Shown here: one piece after another, positions 50,199-61,200 of the stretch
How the letters are laid out: each line of letters begins with the position of its first letter
Position numbering within the stretch: position 1 is the stretch's first letter
From: Arctopsyche grandis
Lineage: Eukaryota > Arthropoda > Insecta > Trichoptera > Hydropsychidae
Direction: 5' to 3'
DNA: 64,000 bases
Assembly (NCBI RefSeq): GCF_051622035.1
Contig: NC_135358.1
Location: 16,588,501 to 16,652,500, forward strand
Program-made: the position numbers and the translations under genes
Notes under the pieces: model-generated
Told to the model about the DNA's origin: nothing
The model's input: only the letters and a program-made list of their open reading frames with translations
The model's database searches: none

Positions 50199-50248
50199 GG
50201 CCCCTGCGCAAGGATGACACGCAAAATCGTGAAGCGTTCCACATTTTT
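50143..50248 (+). ncRNA. U6: U6 spliceosomal snRNA, gene 1
   Basis: U6 is the catalytic snRNA of the major spliceosome. A full-length gene of about 106 nt is present: 5' stem-loop GTCCTGCTTCGGCAGGAC, the region ATACTAAAATTGGAACGATA, then the ACAGAG box that pairs with the 5' splice site, AGATTAGC / AGC triad, ATGGCCCCTGCGCAAGGATG, and the 3' end CGTTCCACATTTT. It ends in a run of 7 T (50244-50250), the pol III terminator. PSE and TATA elements are correctly spaced upstream. The transcribed part is the same in copy 2, so both may be functional. Confidence 0.97.
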
Positions 50249-50444
50249 TTGATCATTTGAATCTTTATCGGCAATAAACATTTCGACATACATAATATGT
50301 TTGTATGTACTTACAGACTTAATAAATAAATTCATAATGCCCTAATTTTAAATTACTCATTTATTTCCTTAAATAAATCGTTTTTAATTACAAGCCTCTT
50401 CTTATTTAAAACTATATCAAAATATTTCTTTTGTTGACCATTAA

Positions 50445-50867
50445 GAGGGCTGTACACCTGAAACCTTAATTTTGTTACCGTTCCTTTCTTCGATATATAT
50501 ATTGAGTGTATGTATATATTAAGTGAATGCGACAGTTGCGCTTCGACCAGATAAAACGTAATTTAAATTGACAAAATCGAGGTTTCGTATTCTCATATTT
50601 TCTCCTCCAAAACTGGACCAATTTTTAAAAAAAATTCATCATCGGTATGAGAAAGATACTTTCTGTGCATCTATCGGCGTATTTTTTTTTAAATCGACCG
50701 TTAAATAAGCACGCTGGACTCGTTTCGTGGGTGTAAAAGAGAGGCGATTTTATAGATGTTTGGCGGCTCCTAGCTCTTAAATTAAAAAATAATTTCTCTA
50801 GTGCCATAATTGAGGAAGGGAGAAGTATAGTACGTCTGTATGGACAAGGCGCTGCTGTCCAGCCCTC
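50445..50867. mobile_element. TTAA-flanked non-autonomous DNA element
   Basis: 423 bp, ends GAGGGCTGTACACC and, inverted, GAGGGCTGGACAGC, flanked by TTAA on both sides (50441-50444, 50868-50871). The duplicated unit 2 has a single TTAA at the same place (CCATTAAGTCGC), a true empty site. TTAA targets point to piggyBac-type or a similar superfamily. A 60-codon minus-strand frame has no recognisable product. Confidence 0.85.
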
Positions 50868-51120
50868 TTAAGTCACAAGTTTCCTAATTAGCTTAGAAGT
50901 ATAATCGATGACTACAAACGAATGGACAACTATAACGATCGAATTTATTAATATAAAAAAACATTTAAAACTAATTAATAAATAATTAATTGACGCAATG
51001 AGGAAAGCATCTTTTTACTCTTTTTCTTCTATATTAATAATTAATAATCATAATTAAAAACAAAAATCGGGTAGTTTTTCCATTTTTACTTTATCTATGT
51101 CGAGTATGTATGTACGTAGT

Positions 51121-52116
51121 AATCGAGGACCCAAACCGTTATTTTTTCGTTCCAGTTCGATAAAAAAAATATATATCGGTTCAGTTCCGGTTTTCAGTTC
51201 TCTTGTATTTAAATATTAGCAAGTAAATGTAAATGCACCCACACCGTCTTATACCTCTTTTTATACGACTTTTCGCTATAAATTATTGTAATCATATACC
51301 TAGATAATTAAAATGTCAAAGGAGAATATTTCCTAGCGTGTGCAGCTTGCCGCTGGTGCACTGCGGAATAGAGGGTGGATTCTGATGTAGCTAAAATGCA
51401 GACAAAAAAAAATTTTTATCCATACTTAATTGACTTTATCTAGGCTTACCAACTTTTCATCGGGCCCTGCTTTTAGTAACAAAAGTGCGACAATAGAATC
51501 TAGTAGTTTATTTTATTCTAGAAGCTAATTTTTAGAGGTATGTGTGTATTTATTCTTGCTTTTCCGTTCACTGGTGTTTGAATCGCTCAATTTTGATGGC
51601 TCATTTATAATGTGTTCATTGATATCTATGATATATGTATAATGAGTTGATTGACAACTCATGACCTTCACATATAATTGTGTTTAAATCGGAATCGTTA
51701 ATAGAATCTTTGATTGCTAATTGTAAAGTATGTATGTGTCACACATTTTATTCCAATGAGATCATGGAATGAACAGTTCTCAATGGAAGGTAGCATATTT
51801 TCTATATAATTAATATTCTGGTTTTCTTCGTCTATTTCGGTTTCTAACAAGTTTACAAATTTGATAATATTAGCTCATTACCTGTTGTAACAGAGAAGAT
51901 TTGTTTGATATCGATATTACATTTTCCTAAAATTTTCAAAAACATATTTTTAATATACATTCCTGTATGTTTGTCCATTAATTCTATCATTCCCAAAGTA
52001 TTTACATAGTTTAATTTTACCGAACCGAAATAAATATCGGTTCGATTTCGGTTTTCATTCCGACAAAAAAAACGCTTATTCCAGGTTTCGGTTGGATTCC
52101 GGTTCGGGTCCCTGAT
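51121..52116 (-). pseudogene. decayed hAT-like transposon with transposase remains
   Basis: Inverted ends GAGGACCCAAACCG and, on the other strand, CAGGGACCCGAACCGG bound about 1 kb between the two U6 units. Minus-strand translation of about 51650-52020 gives pieces such as MIELMDKHTG, IFSVTTGNE and IGIKCVTHTY, typical of the hAT transposase core (the second-acid region and the following C/H motif), with stop codons in between. No clear target duplication; an old fossil. Confidence 0.6.
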
Positions 52117-52283
52117 AAATAATAACTTGCCTTCAACATTGGGTTATTATTTTTGAATATTTGTTTTCAATGTTGTAATTTTAAACTCGTTAAAAATATA
52201 TTAAAATTAGTATTTTTACTTTTATATAATATATTTTAAAATAATTTTTCAACTATAAATATCTATATATGTATATATATAAT

Positions 52284-53232
52284 CGGGCACCGACATCTCA
52301 GCGCAAACCAACTTAGCGCCGACCTTTCAGCGCAGACAACTCAGCGCAACGACAATTCAGCGCAAAATCAATTTTTTCCATAAGCGAAATGCACGATATG
52401 GTCACCCATTGAAATACACGATAATTTAAATCAATGGTCGATAAATACGTCAATACATATGTATATACGTATACGCGGACATTTTAGATATGAATCGCAG
52501 AACCCATGAAGACGAGCTTGCGAACCTTGGTCTAGAATCCGTTCATACGTAAGATTTTACTAAAAAATATTTATAGGTTTAAATATTTTTTTGCGGAACT
52601 CAGTTGAGAAGCCCTGAATAAGTAGGATTTGAAAACATAATTTTTGGGGAAAAAATCGAAAACCAAAGATTCTCCAATTTTTTATCAAAAGCAAAGTTCA
52701 CAATGACGATTTGCGAACCTTAGTTTAGAAACCCTGCATACGGAAAAGTTTGGATAGCTAAAAAACTATTTGAAAAGAAAATTGCTACCCGGTTTAGAAA
52801 CCCTGTTTAAAAATATTTTTTGCGGCCTTATTTGAGAAACCCTACTTGCGTAATATTTCAAGGCACAGAGTAGAGGTCGGAATCTGAAGGGGCCGGAAAC
52901 GTGCCGCCTATTGTTCCATTGTTGTAAATCCTTTGTAAAAATGATTCGGCAAACCTTAAACAATGCATTTACAATCTTTGAACAATAAACACCTCCTTCA
53001 GATTCCGGTCTCTAGCACAGAGTATCAAATAAATTTATTCACATTTATGAAATTATCATGTAGATATGGCCGACAATTTCAATACAGTAATTATTTTTGA
53101 AAACGCATTTTAAACTTATTGAAAAAAAATATTTTGCACTGAATAGTCCATGCGCTGAATTGTCGTTGCGCTGAGTTGTCTGCGCCGAAAGGTCGGCGCT
53201 AAGTTGGTTTGCGCTGATTTGTCGTGCTACCG
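52284..53232. mobile_element. long-TIR element with repeated YAGCGCM motifs
   Basis: 949 bp with ~81-bp inverted ends (52284-52364 and ~53151-53232), flanked by a perfect 8-bp duplication TATATAAT (52276-52283, 53233-53240); unit 1 lacks the element. Each end contains five YAGCGCM words 14-16 bp apart (starts 52299, 52314, 52328, 52342, 52358). The interior does not encode a recognisable transposase. A hAT MITE is nested inside (52871-53014). The superfamily is not assigned; 8-bp duplications occur in hAT, P and Merlin elements. Confidence 0.85.
52871..53014. mobile_element. hAT MITE, TAGAG family, nested
   Basis: 144 bp, TAGAGGTCGGAATCTGAAGG to CCTTCAGATTCCGGTCTCTA, with a perfect 8-bp duplication GCACAGAG on both sides (52863-52870, 53015-53022). 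It is inserted into the long-TIR element, hence younger than it. Confidence 0.9.
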
Positions 53233-53375
53233 TATATAATATTATTGTTAACAAATATTTACGCATAAAACATGGATTTAAATAAAATTGCTTAAAGTGT
53301 TATAAATTTTTTCATAAATAAAATTGCTTAAAGTGTTATAAATTTTTTCATAGATGTCACTACATGCGTTGAGGT

Positions 53376-53399
53376 AAATTGTCCTAGCGGAAATATATT
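53376..53399 (+). promoter_or_regulatory. PSE-like element of U6 gene 2
   Basis: AAATTGTCCTAGCGGAAATA, one base different from copy 1 in this block, at the same distance from the gene. Confidence 0.7.
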
Positions 53400-53408
53400 A
53401 CATTATAG

Positions 53409-53417
53409 GTATATATA
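53409..53417 (+). promoter_or_regulatory. TATA box of U6 gene 2
   Basis: GTATATATA at -31 to -23. Confidence 0.8.
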
Positions 53418-53439
53418 CAACTTTAACAGTGCGACAATC

Positions 53440-53455
53440 GTCCTGCTTCGGCAGG

Positions 53456-53495
<40 letters not shown>

Positions 53496-53545
53496 GGCCC
53501 CTGCGCAAGGATGACACGCAAAATCGTGAAGCGTTCCACATTTTT
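53440..53545 (+). ncRNA. U6: U6 spliceosomal snRNA, gene 2
   Basis: Same transcribed sequence as gene 1, with the 5' stem-loop, ACAGAG box, AGC triad and 3' end, followed by six T (53541-53546) as terminator. PSE and TATA are conserved while the sequence between TATA and start differs by a few bases (AACAGTGCG versus AACAATTTG). It lies about 3.3 kb downstream of gene 1 in the same orientation, created by the tandem duplication. Confidence 0.97.
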
Positions 53546-53924
53546 TGATCATTTGAATCTGTATCGGCAATGAACATTCCTACATATATGCATATGTACT
53601 TCCGACATATATACATATGTACTTCCGACATACATATGTAATAAAACTTGCTATAAATAAATGCATAATGCCCAAATTGTAAATTACTGATTTATTTCCT
53701 TAAATAAATCGTTTTTAATTCAAAACCATATCAAAATAACACTTTTGATGACCATTAAGTCGCAAATTTCTTAATTAGCTTAGAAGTATGATCAATGACT
53801 ACAAATTAATGGACAAGTATTTTGATCTAATTTATTAGTATAAAACTAATTAATAAATAATTAATTGACGCGATGAGGGAAGCATCTTTTTCTTCTTTAT
53901 AATTAAAATCATAAATCGGATTAA

Positions 53925-54141
53925 GGTCTGTTCATACCTATTCAGCACGACCCGTATCCTGCAGGTGTCATGCAAGTGCGGATAATATTCTTTGGTACAT
54001 TATATGGACATATTCATACTCCATCCGCGCATGCGCATTTACGCATTCATGCGCGTCCATATAAAATGTACCAAAGAATACTATCCGCACTTGCATGACA
54101 CCTGCAGGATACAGGTCGTGCTGGATAGGTATGAACAGACC
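53925..54141. mobile_element. TTAA-flanked palindromic MITE
   Basis: 217 bp, nearly a perfect palindrome over its whole length: GGTCTGTTCATACCTATTCA at the left and its complement at the right. Arms of about 89 bp surround a short centre with GCATGCGC words. It is flanked by TTAA on both sides (53921-53924, 54142-54145). A transcript would fold into a long hairpin. It lies ~600 bp upstream of the TAF1 start codon. Confidence 0.9.
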
Positions 54142-54294
54142 TTAATTCATTTTTTTTTTTGTATTTCTATTCTCTTTTTTAATTTTTGTTTTATATATTT
54201 TATTATATGTTGAATTTGTGGATAAAATTTAAATAGAATGATCTTTGTCGTTCATTTTCAATTTTTGAGGCTGTAAGTAGATAAATAAATAAAT

Positions 54295-54480
54295 TCGGTT
54301 CGGTGATTACTGGTCACAAAGTCACTAAAATCTCTATAACGGAACATCTTGCAGCCGAAAAGTCCATCATACTAACGATAACTATCATACAAACGAGAAC
54401 TTGAGTGTCAAATATTGTGTATTCGCGATTTTCATGGCAAAAATTGTCTTTGTGACCACCGCAATGTGACGAATAGTCCA
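54295..54480 (-). mobile_element. Helitron-like fragment upstream of TAF1
   Basis: Reverse complement of the middle of the element at 20561-21010 (GGTGATTACTGGTCACAAAG, CCGAAAAGTCCATCATACTA, ATTGTCTTTGTGACCACCGC). Termini are absent. Confidence 0.65.
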
Positions 54481-54652
54481 ATTACCATAAATTCATAATA
54501 AATGATAAAAAAAATCATAATTTTTTGTCATGACAATAACAACATCAATTAATTCGAGTGGCAACACTTACATAAATGTCAAGCGTGTTTAGCCGGGAGC
54601 GGCGCTTCACTGTCAAAGTTGTTCGGCTGCCACTCGTCTTGTTTACTTTAAA

Positions 54653-54739
54653 ATGAACTTATTTGATATTTTTTACTACTAGAACGCTCCGTGTTTTATT
54701 GAGAATGCTTTCATTGTAATGCGCAATCGCCATCTGTAA
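54653..54739 (+). promoter_or_regulatory. cluster of three short upstream ORFs before TAF1
   Basis: Three upstream ATGs each run into a stop before the TAF1 start: 54653-54682 (9 codons), 54705-54719 (4 codons) and 54719-54739 (6 codons). The second and third overlap by one base (TAATG). They matter only if the mRNA starts upstream of 54653, which the sequence alone does not show. Confidence 0.4.
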
Positions 54740-54746
54740 CGTGAAA

Positions 54747-55260
54747 ATGGTGGGCAGCGATTGTGAAGATGAGGGCACTGGAGTGGATTTGACAGGCTTC
54801 TTATTTGGAAACATCGACGATAGCGGTCATTTAGAAGACGATGATTTGCTGGACGGAGAGTCGAAACGGATGCTTGGCTCGCTTGGTCGGCTGGGGCTCG
54901 GTTCACTTTTGGCCGAGGTAATTGAATCCGGCGACGACGACTCACAAGATGCAAATGGTATTAAACCTTATGTTTCATATAAACTACTTATTGATGATTT
55001 GTCACCGCCATTTACTGCCATGTTTTTATTGTATTAGATTATCAACAGAAAAGTCCATCGGCTGTGGATTATTTTGACTTTGCTGAACTTGCTGAAGATA
55101 TTGAGAATCAGGTTTTTTGCTCTTCTTTTTATTATAAGGTTTTAGTCACTGTGATTCATAATTAATTGATATTTTTTTAGAATGGAAATTCTAATGAAGA
55201 TGGCTACGAAGGTGATATGGAAGGTGATGGAAATCTCATGCCGCCGCCTCTACCACCTGG
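54747..55260 (+). other. TAF1: TAF1 N-terminal TBP-binding region (TAND)
   Basis: Exons 1-3. [14 protein letters not shown], then [16 protein letters not shown], match the TAND1 pattern that occupies the DNA-binding face of TBP. It is followed by the acidic segment [16 protein letters not shown]. Confidence 0.8.
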
Positions 55261-58200
55261 GTAATAAGATGGAGATATATTGGCAGAATAATGATAAGTG
55301 CATTTTAATGTTTGTTTCGTTATGTTTTTAGGTCACCTAAAGATTCTAGAAGACTGGAAACTCCTTTGGCTGCTATGCTTCCATCAAAATATGCCAATGT
55401 TGATGTCACTGAATTGTTTCCAGACTTCCGAGTTGGAAAAGTAATATCTCACGTCTCATTTGTATATAAAAACTATTTTTATATTTTGACTTGAAAACAA
55501 TGTTTTGTAAAGGTGTTGCGTTTTTCGCGATTATTTGGTCCGGGAAAGGCATCAAGTTTACCTCAAATATGGCGTGGTGTTAGGAGAAGAAGAAAACGTA
55601 GAAGAACAGACTCTGCTTCTAGCGATATAACTACTGCCAATATAGTTCCTAAAACTGAAACTGAACAGTGTTCGGATGATGAGGAAAAATTATTAAGGTC
55701 TGCTTTTGTAGTTTGAATATTTCTTACTCAAGTTTGAATATATTGATTGTTAAATTATTTTAATTTTTAAGGCCTTGGGAAGAAGGTAGTGGATCTAACA
55801 ACAACAATTTTAGTAACAATAATAATAATGAACGTCAAACTACGGCACATTGGCGATTTGGTCCAGCTCAAGTGTGGTATGATATGCTTCAAGTACCAGA
55901 ATCTGGTGAAGGTTTTAATTATGGTTTCAAACTTAAGGTATCAAATGTAATTATTATTTTTTTATTTGAATACTAAAATTATCATCGCAACGTCGTCATT
56001 ATTTTATGTATATTTTTATTTTCACAGCAAGAAACTGAACTTGAAACAATCCCAGAAGAAGTTTTTCCTGATGAAGCTTTTTTGATGGTGTCTCAATTAC
56101 AGTGGGAAGACGATGTTGTGTGGGATGGAAATGAAATAAAGCAAAAGGTTTCTTATTCATTTCGATAACTAGTATACTTGTTATATTCGAAATATTTGTT
56201 ATGATTGCTTTTAAGGTTATGGCCCGTTTAAATAGCAAGACAAATGCAGCTGGCTGGTTACCTAGTAGTGGTAATAGAACTGCACAAGCTTTTTCGCATC
56301 CTGGCCGGGCTCCTCTACCCCATCTACCTAAACAACCACCACCTACGTAAAAAATTTCAGATTGAAATTCACATTCGATACTAAAAAGTTACTTTTTGTA
56401 TTAAAAATACATTGATTTATTTTTAGCGGTGAAGATGACACTTGGTACAGTATTTTCCCTGTTGAAAATGAAGAATTAGTGTACGGTCAATGGGAAGAAG
56501 AAGTAATTTGGGATGCCACTGCTATGAAAACTCTTCCTGAACCAAAAGTTCTTACTCTCGATCCCAACGATGAAAATATTATTCTTGGCATACCTGATGA
56601 TATAGATCCTTCTAAAATTCAACAAGGTTGAACCATGAGATTTATTTTTACATTTTCAATTGCAGCTCTTGTTTATTGATTTATTTTCATTTCAAATTGT
56701 AGAACGTGGTCCTCAACCAAAGGTAAAAATTCCACATCCTCACGTAAAGAAATCTAAGCTACTATTAGGAAAAGCTGGTGTGATTAATGTATTACAAGAA
56801 GACGCCCCACCACCACCGCCAAAATCACCTGACAGAGATCCTTTCAATATCTCAAACGATATGTTAGTATTTACCAAATTTGATTAAAATCAAATTATAA
56901 TAAGATTATAACATAAATCATTTTATCATGTGTTTCATCTCAGATTCTATGCAACTCGCTCATCCACATTGAGATTGAGAGCTGGTGGTGTACAATTAAT
57001 ACAACACAGCACTCCAGCCGTGGAACTGAGAGCTCCAGTTGTCCAAACTCACATGGGACCTGCAAGATTGCGCGCCTTTCACCGTCCAGCTCTTCGTAAA
57101 TACTCGCATGGTGTGCTCGCTACTCCTGGCCCTCATCACGTTGCGCCTCTATTAAAACATATCAAGAAAAAGGCTAAGGTAGTTCATATACCCTCTCCTT
57201 TTCTAACACTTTCACGTGTATCGAATCATTTAGATTTAAATATAATATATGTATTTCAGCAACGAGAATCTGAAAGAATGGCATCAGGCGGAGGGGATGT
57301 TTTCTTTATGCGTTCAGTCGACGATCTCAGTGGCCGTGATGGGGAATTAGTTTTGGTTGAATTTTGCGAGGAACATCCTCCACTTATCAATCAAGTTGGA
57401 ATGTGTTCGAAGATTAAAAATTATTACAAAAGAATCACTGGAAAAGTAATTTTATGAGATATATGTGTACATATTAAATCCATTGGGCTAATTGAATTTT
57501 AAATTTTCCTTTTTTATTTTTAGGACAACGGGCCAAAACCCTTTAAATATGGTGAGGTAGCTTACGCACATACTTCCCCATTCTTGGGTATACTTTCTCC
57601 TGGACAATCTCAACAAGTCGTTGAAAATAATATGTACCGTACTCCTATATATCCTCACAATGTACCCAATACTGATTTTCTAGTTATCAGATCTAGGTAA
57701 AATTAAATAAGTATATTTTTTTAATATTACTTTACAAATAAAACGACACTGATCAATTACATATATTTTCATTAGGCAACAATATTTCGTACGAGAAATA
57801 GATGCACTATTTATGGCTGGTCAAGAATGCCCCTTATATGAAGTTCCCGGGCCAAATTCAAAACGAGCTAATAATTTCGTTAGAGATTTTCTACAGGTAT
57901 TGAATTGTTGTAATTTTTTTCATAATACCTCATATGTATACACGTATTGTGATTATAAATATGTAATATTTTTTTTAGGTATTTATATACAGACTGTTTT
58001 GGAAATCTCGTGATAAACCTCGTCGTATCCGTATGGACGATATAAAACGAGCCTTTCCCGCTCATTCCGAGTCATCGATTCGTAAACGTTTAAAATTGTG
58101 TGCCGATTTCAAAAGAACTGGACTCGATTCAAATTGGTATGTATGCCACTTCCATAATGTAGTGTTTGAATCCGCTAAAGCACAAACTGTGAAAATATTT

Positions 58201-61200
58201 TGATTTAAATTCAGGTGGGTTATAAAACCTGAGTTCCGTCTTCCTTCTGAAGAAGAAATCAGAGCTATGGTATCGCCTGAGCAATGCTGCGCTTACTTTA
58301 GCATGGCTGCTGCTGAGCAACGTCTCAAAGACGCTGGTTATGGAGAAAAGTTTTTATTCACTCAGCACGAAGACGATGATGAAGAAATGCAATTAAAAAT
58401 GGACGACGAAGTTAGTAATTCACAACCGCACATTATATTACATTTAAATATACATATGTTGCATTTTGTTGTATTGCAAATTACTCTGCATATAGATTAA
58501 AGTAGCTCCATGGAACACAACACGCGCATACATTCAAGCTATGCGTGGTAAATGTTTATTGCAATTAACTGGACCAGCGGATCCAACTGGTTGTGGTGAG
58601 GGTTTTTCTTATGTGCGAGTACCAAATAAGCCTATTCAGAGTAAGGAGGAGCAGGATCAGCAGCAAAAACGTACGGTGACGGGCACTGATGCTGATCTTC
58701 GTCGGTTGTCTTTAAATGATGCCAAGGCTTTGCTTCGAAAATTCGGTGTACCGGAAGATGAGGTAAGTATTATTAATTTTTGTTGCTGTAATTCACATGA
58801 AACGTTTATACAATTTTTATTTCATCTTCTAAATTTAGATCAAAAAGTTATCTCGTTGGGAGGTTATTGATGTAGTTAGAACTCTCTCCACCGAAAAGGC
58901 CAAAGCTGGTGAAGAAGGAATGACTAAATTTTCAAGAGGCAACCGTTTTTCCATCGCTGAACATCAAGAAAGGTTACACATGCTTTTTTAAGTTGACCGG
59001 AAATGGTACCTCCCCTTATAAGTGTCCTCTTTTTTTTTAAGTTTTTGAATTCAGTTGTCTCTCAAACCGCTAACCGAATCAGACTGAATTTTTTTTAGAT
59101 GTAATAATTATAAATTATATACCTTTTATTTATATTTTTTAAATATTTTTACCTCAACTGGAAGTAGTACTTTTACTCTAGAGCAGTGGTTCTCAGGCGA
59201 AATTTTACCGTGGCCGCACAGGTGATAATAGTGGTCCCATGGAAATGTCTGGTGGCCGCACCAAATTTAATCAAATAAATTAAAGTTACAAAAAAAGTGG
59301 ATCAATTTATTCATAAAATAAAAGAAATTTTAACATTTTGGTATCTATTTATTTAATAATAATGCAAATGGAAATTGCTCAATACTCCTTTCTTCCAATG
59401 CAAGCCGCATTGCTGCTTCTAAGTTTGCGTCTGTCAGCTGGTTTCTAAATTTGTTTTTAATAAAGTGCATTACACTGAATGATCTTTCGCAATATACGGT
59501 AGTGGGAAAAATAGACAATATTAATAAAGCAATTGTTGCCAAATCTTTATATTGGTTTTTTTCATTGTCAACGTATATTTCCGACCAAAATTTTTGAACC
59601 GAAATATTATTAAAATGGTTATTAAGTACTTGATCATGACTAATTTCTAATAATGCATATTTTACGTTAACCCAGTTAATTAATCTCAATACTGAAAATG
59701 ATTTTAATCTATTTTGTAGTACTATGAAATTTTCATTTGTCATCATAATAAAAGGGGAAGATACAAAAGAAACAGTTTTAAAAAAATTCAATTCTTCGAA
59801 CCTTTTATCAAGTTCCAGATTCAGAGATTTAAGACACTCTATTATTTTAAATTTTAATATTGAATTTGTGTCTGTCATCTTATCTATCAGATCACTAACA
59901 GAAGATAAAATTGAAAAATTGTCATTTTCAACTTCTGTCACAAGGCTTTTCTCTATATTTTTTAGTTTATCAATGATGAGCATGGTTTCTATTATTGTTA
60001 AGTTACTTTTTTGTAGTTTTTAAAATATATTTAATTTTTTTTAAATATTAGTATTATTTACTATTAAGTCGCTGGTGGCCACAGTAAAATCCACTAGTGG
60101 CCGCATGCGGCCACCGTGGCCGCACTTGAGAACCACTGCTCTAGAGGATTGAGGTTTTTTATATTTTTCTCGGAAACCTTTCGGCGCATTGAACTGAGAT
60201 TTCATATCGAGAAGTTTAAGCTTAATACCAAATTGTATATAAAATTTGGTGAGCACCCGTCATCCGGAAGTGGTAGTTTACTTTTGCTCGATTTTTCTTC
60301 CACGATTTTTTTCGACCCCTTTATGTTATTCATTTATCTGCTTTTGCTTTTACACTTAAATTTTATTTATTTTTAGATATAAGGAAGAATGCCAAAGAAT
60401 TTTTGAACTTCAAAATCGTGTATTGTCGAGTACTGAAGTGCTGTCAACAGATGAAGCGGAAAGTTCTGTGAGTGAAGAATCAGATCTTGAAGAAATGGGT
60501 AAAAATCTCGAAAACATGCTCGCCAATAAAAAGACTACTGAACAGGTACCGTATTTCAAGTTAAATGTGTAAAAAATAATAAGTCCATTATTAAAAATAC
60601 TTTCTTTCATATTTTAGCTATCATTAGAACGTGAAGAAGCAGAACTTGCCGAGTTACGTCTATTAATCCTCGGCAAATCAGAAAATAAACCTCGTGCACG
60701 TGACGCTAATCAACAACCTAATACATCACACGGTAGATAGTTTTGTATTTCAATCATGCAAAGTATTAATGAATGTTGTTTATTATTTATACTGAATTTT
60801 TATTATCATAGCTGGCAGGGTTTTGCGCATAGTTCGAACATTCCGAAATACTGCCGGCAAAGAATACACTCGAGTGGAAATAGTGCGTAAAGCTCCTGTA
60901 ATAGAAGCCTATACTAAAATTCGAAAAACAAAAGATGACTCTTTTATTAGACAATTTGCCACTTTGGATGATGCACAAAAGGAAGAAATGAAAAGAGAGA
61001 AAAGAAGAATTCAAGTACCAAATACATTTAATCTTATATTATACATGCTAAATCATGTTAAACACAACTTTACTTATGTGTACAAAAATTTATAGGAGCA
61101 ACTTCGTCGTATCAAAAGAAATCAAGAACGTGAACGCTTGGCTGGTAATACAACGACACCAGCACTGCTCCAACAGAATATGGGCAGTGGTAATTCAGGT

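Larger units (their letters stand above)
49832..51120 (+). repeat. tandem-duplicated U6 segment, unit 1
   Basis: Starts at CAACATTGGGTTATTATTTT, runs through a U6 gene, and ends near 51080-51120. Unit 2 (52118-53920) matches it on both sides of the gene. Unit 1 uniquely carries the TTAA element at 50445-50867. Confidence 0.85.
52118..53920 (+). repeat. tandem-duplicated U6 segment, unit 2
   Basis: Matches unit 1 from CAACATTGGGTTATTATTTT to GAGG(G)AAAGCATCTTTTT. Unit 2 uniquely carries the long-TIR element at 52284-53232. Confidence 0.85.
58973..60376. other. TAF1 intron 18, enlarged by nested repeats
   Basis: 1404 bp, against about 70-125 bp for every other intron. It starts with a repeat shared with 40018-40060 (TTGACCGGAAATGGTACC) and holds the hAT derivative at 59184-60138. 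The sequences on either side of that insertion look like one older repeat. Confidence 0.85.
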
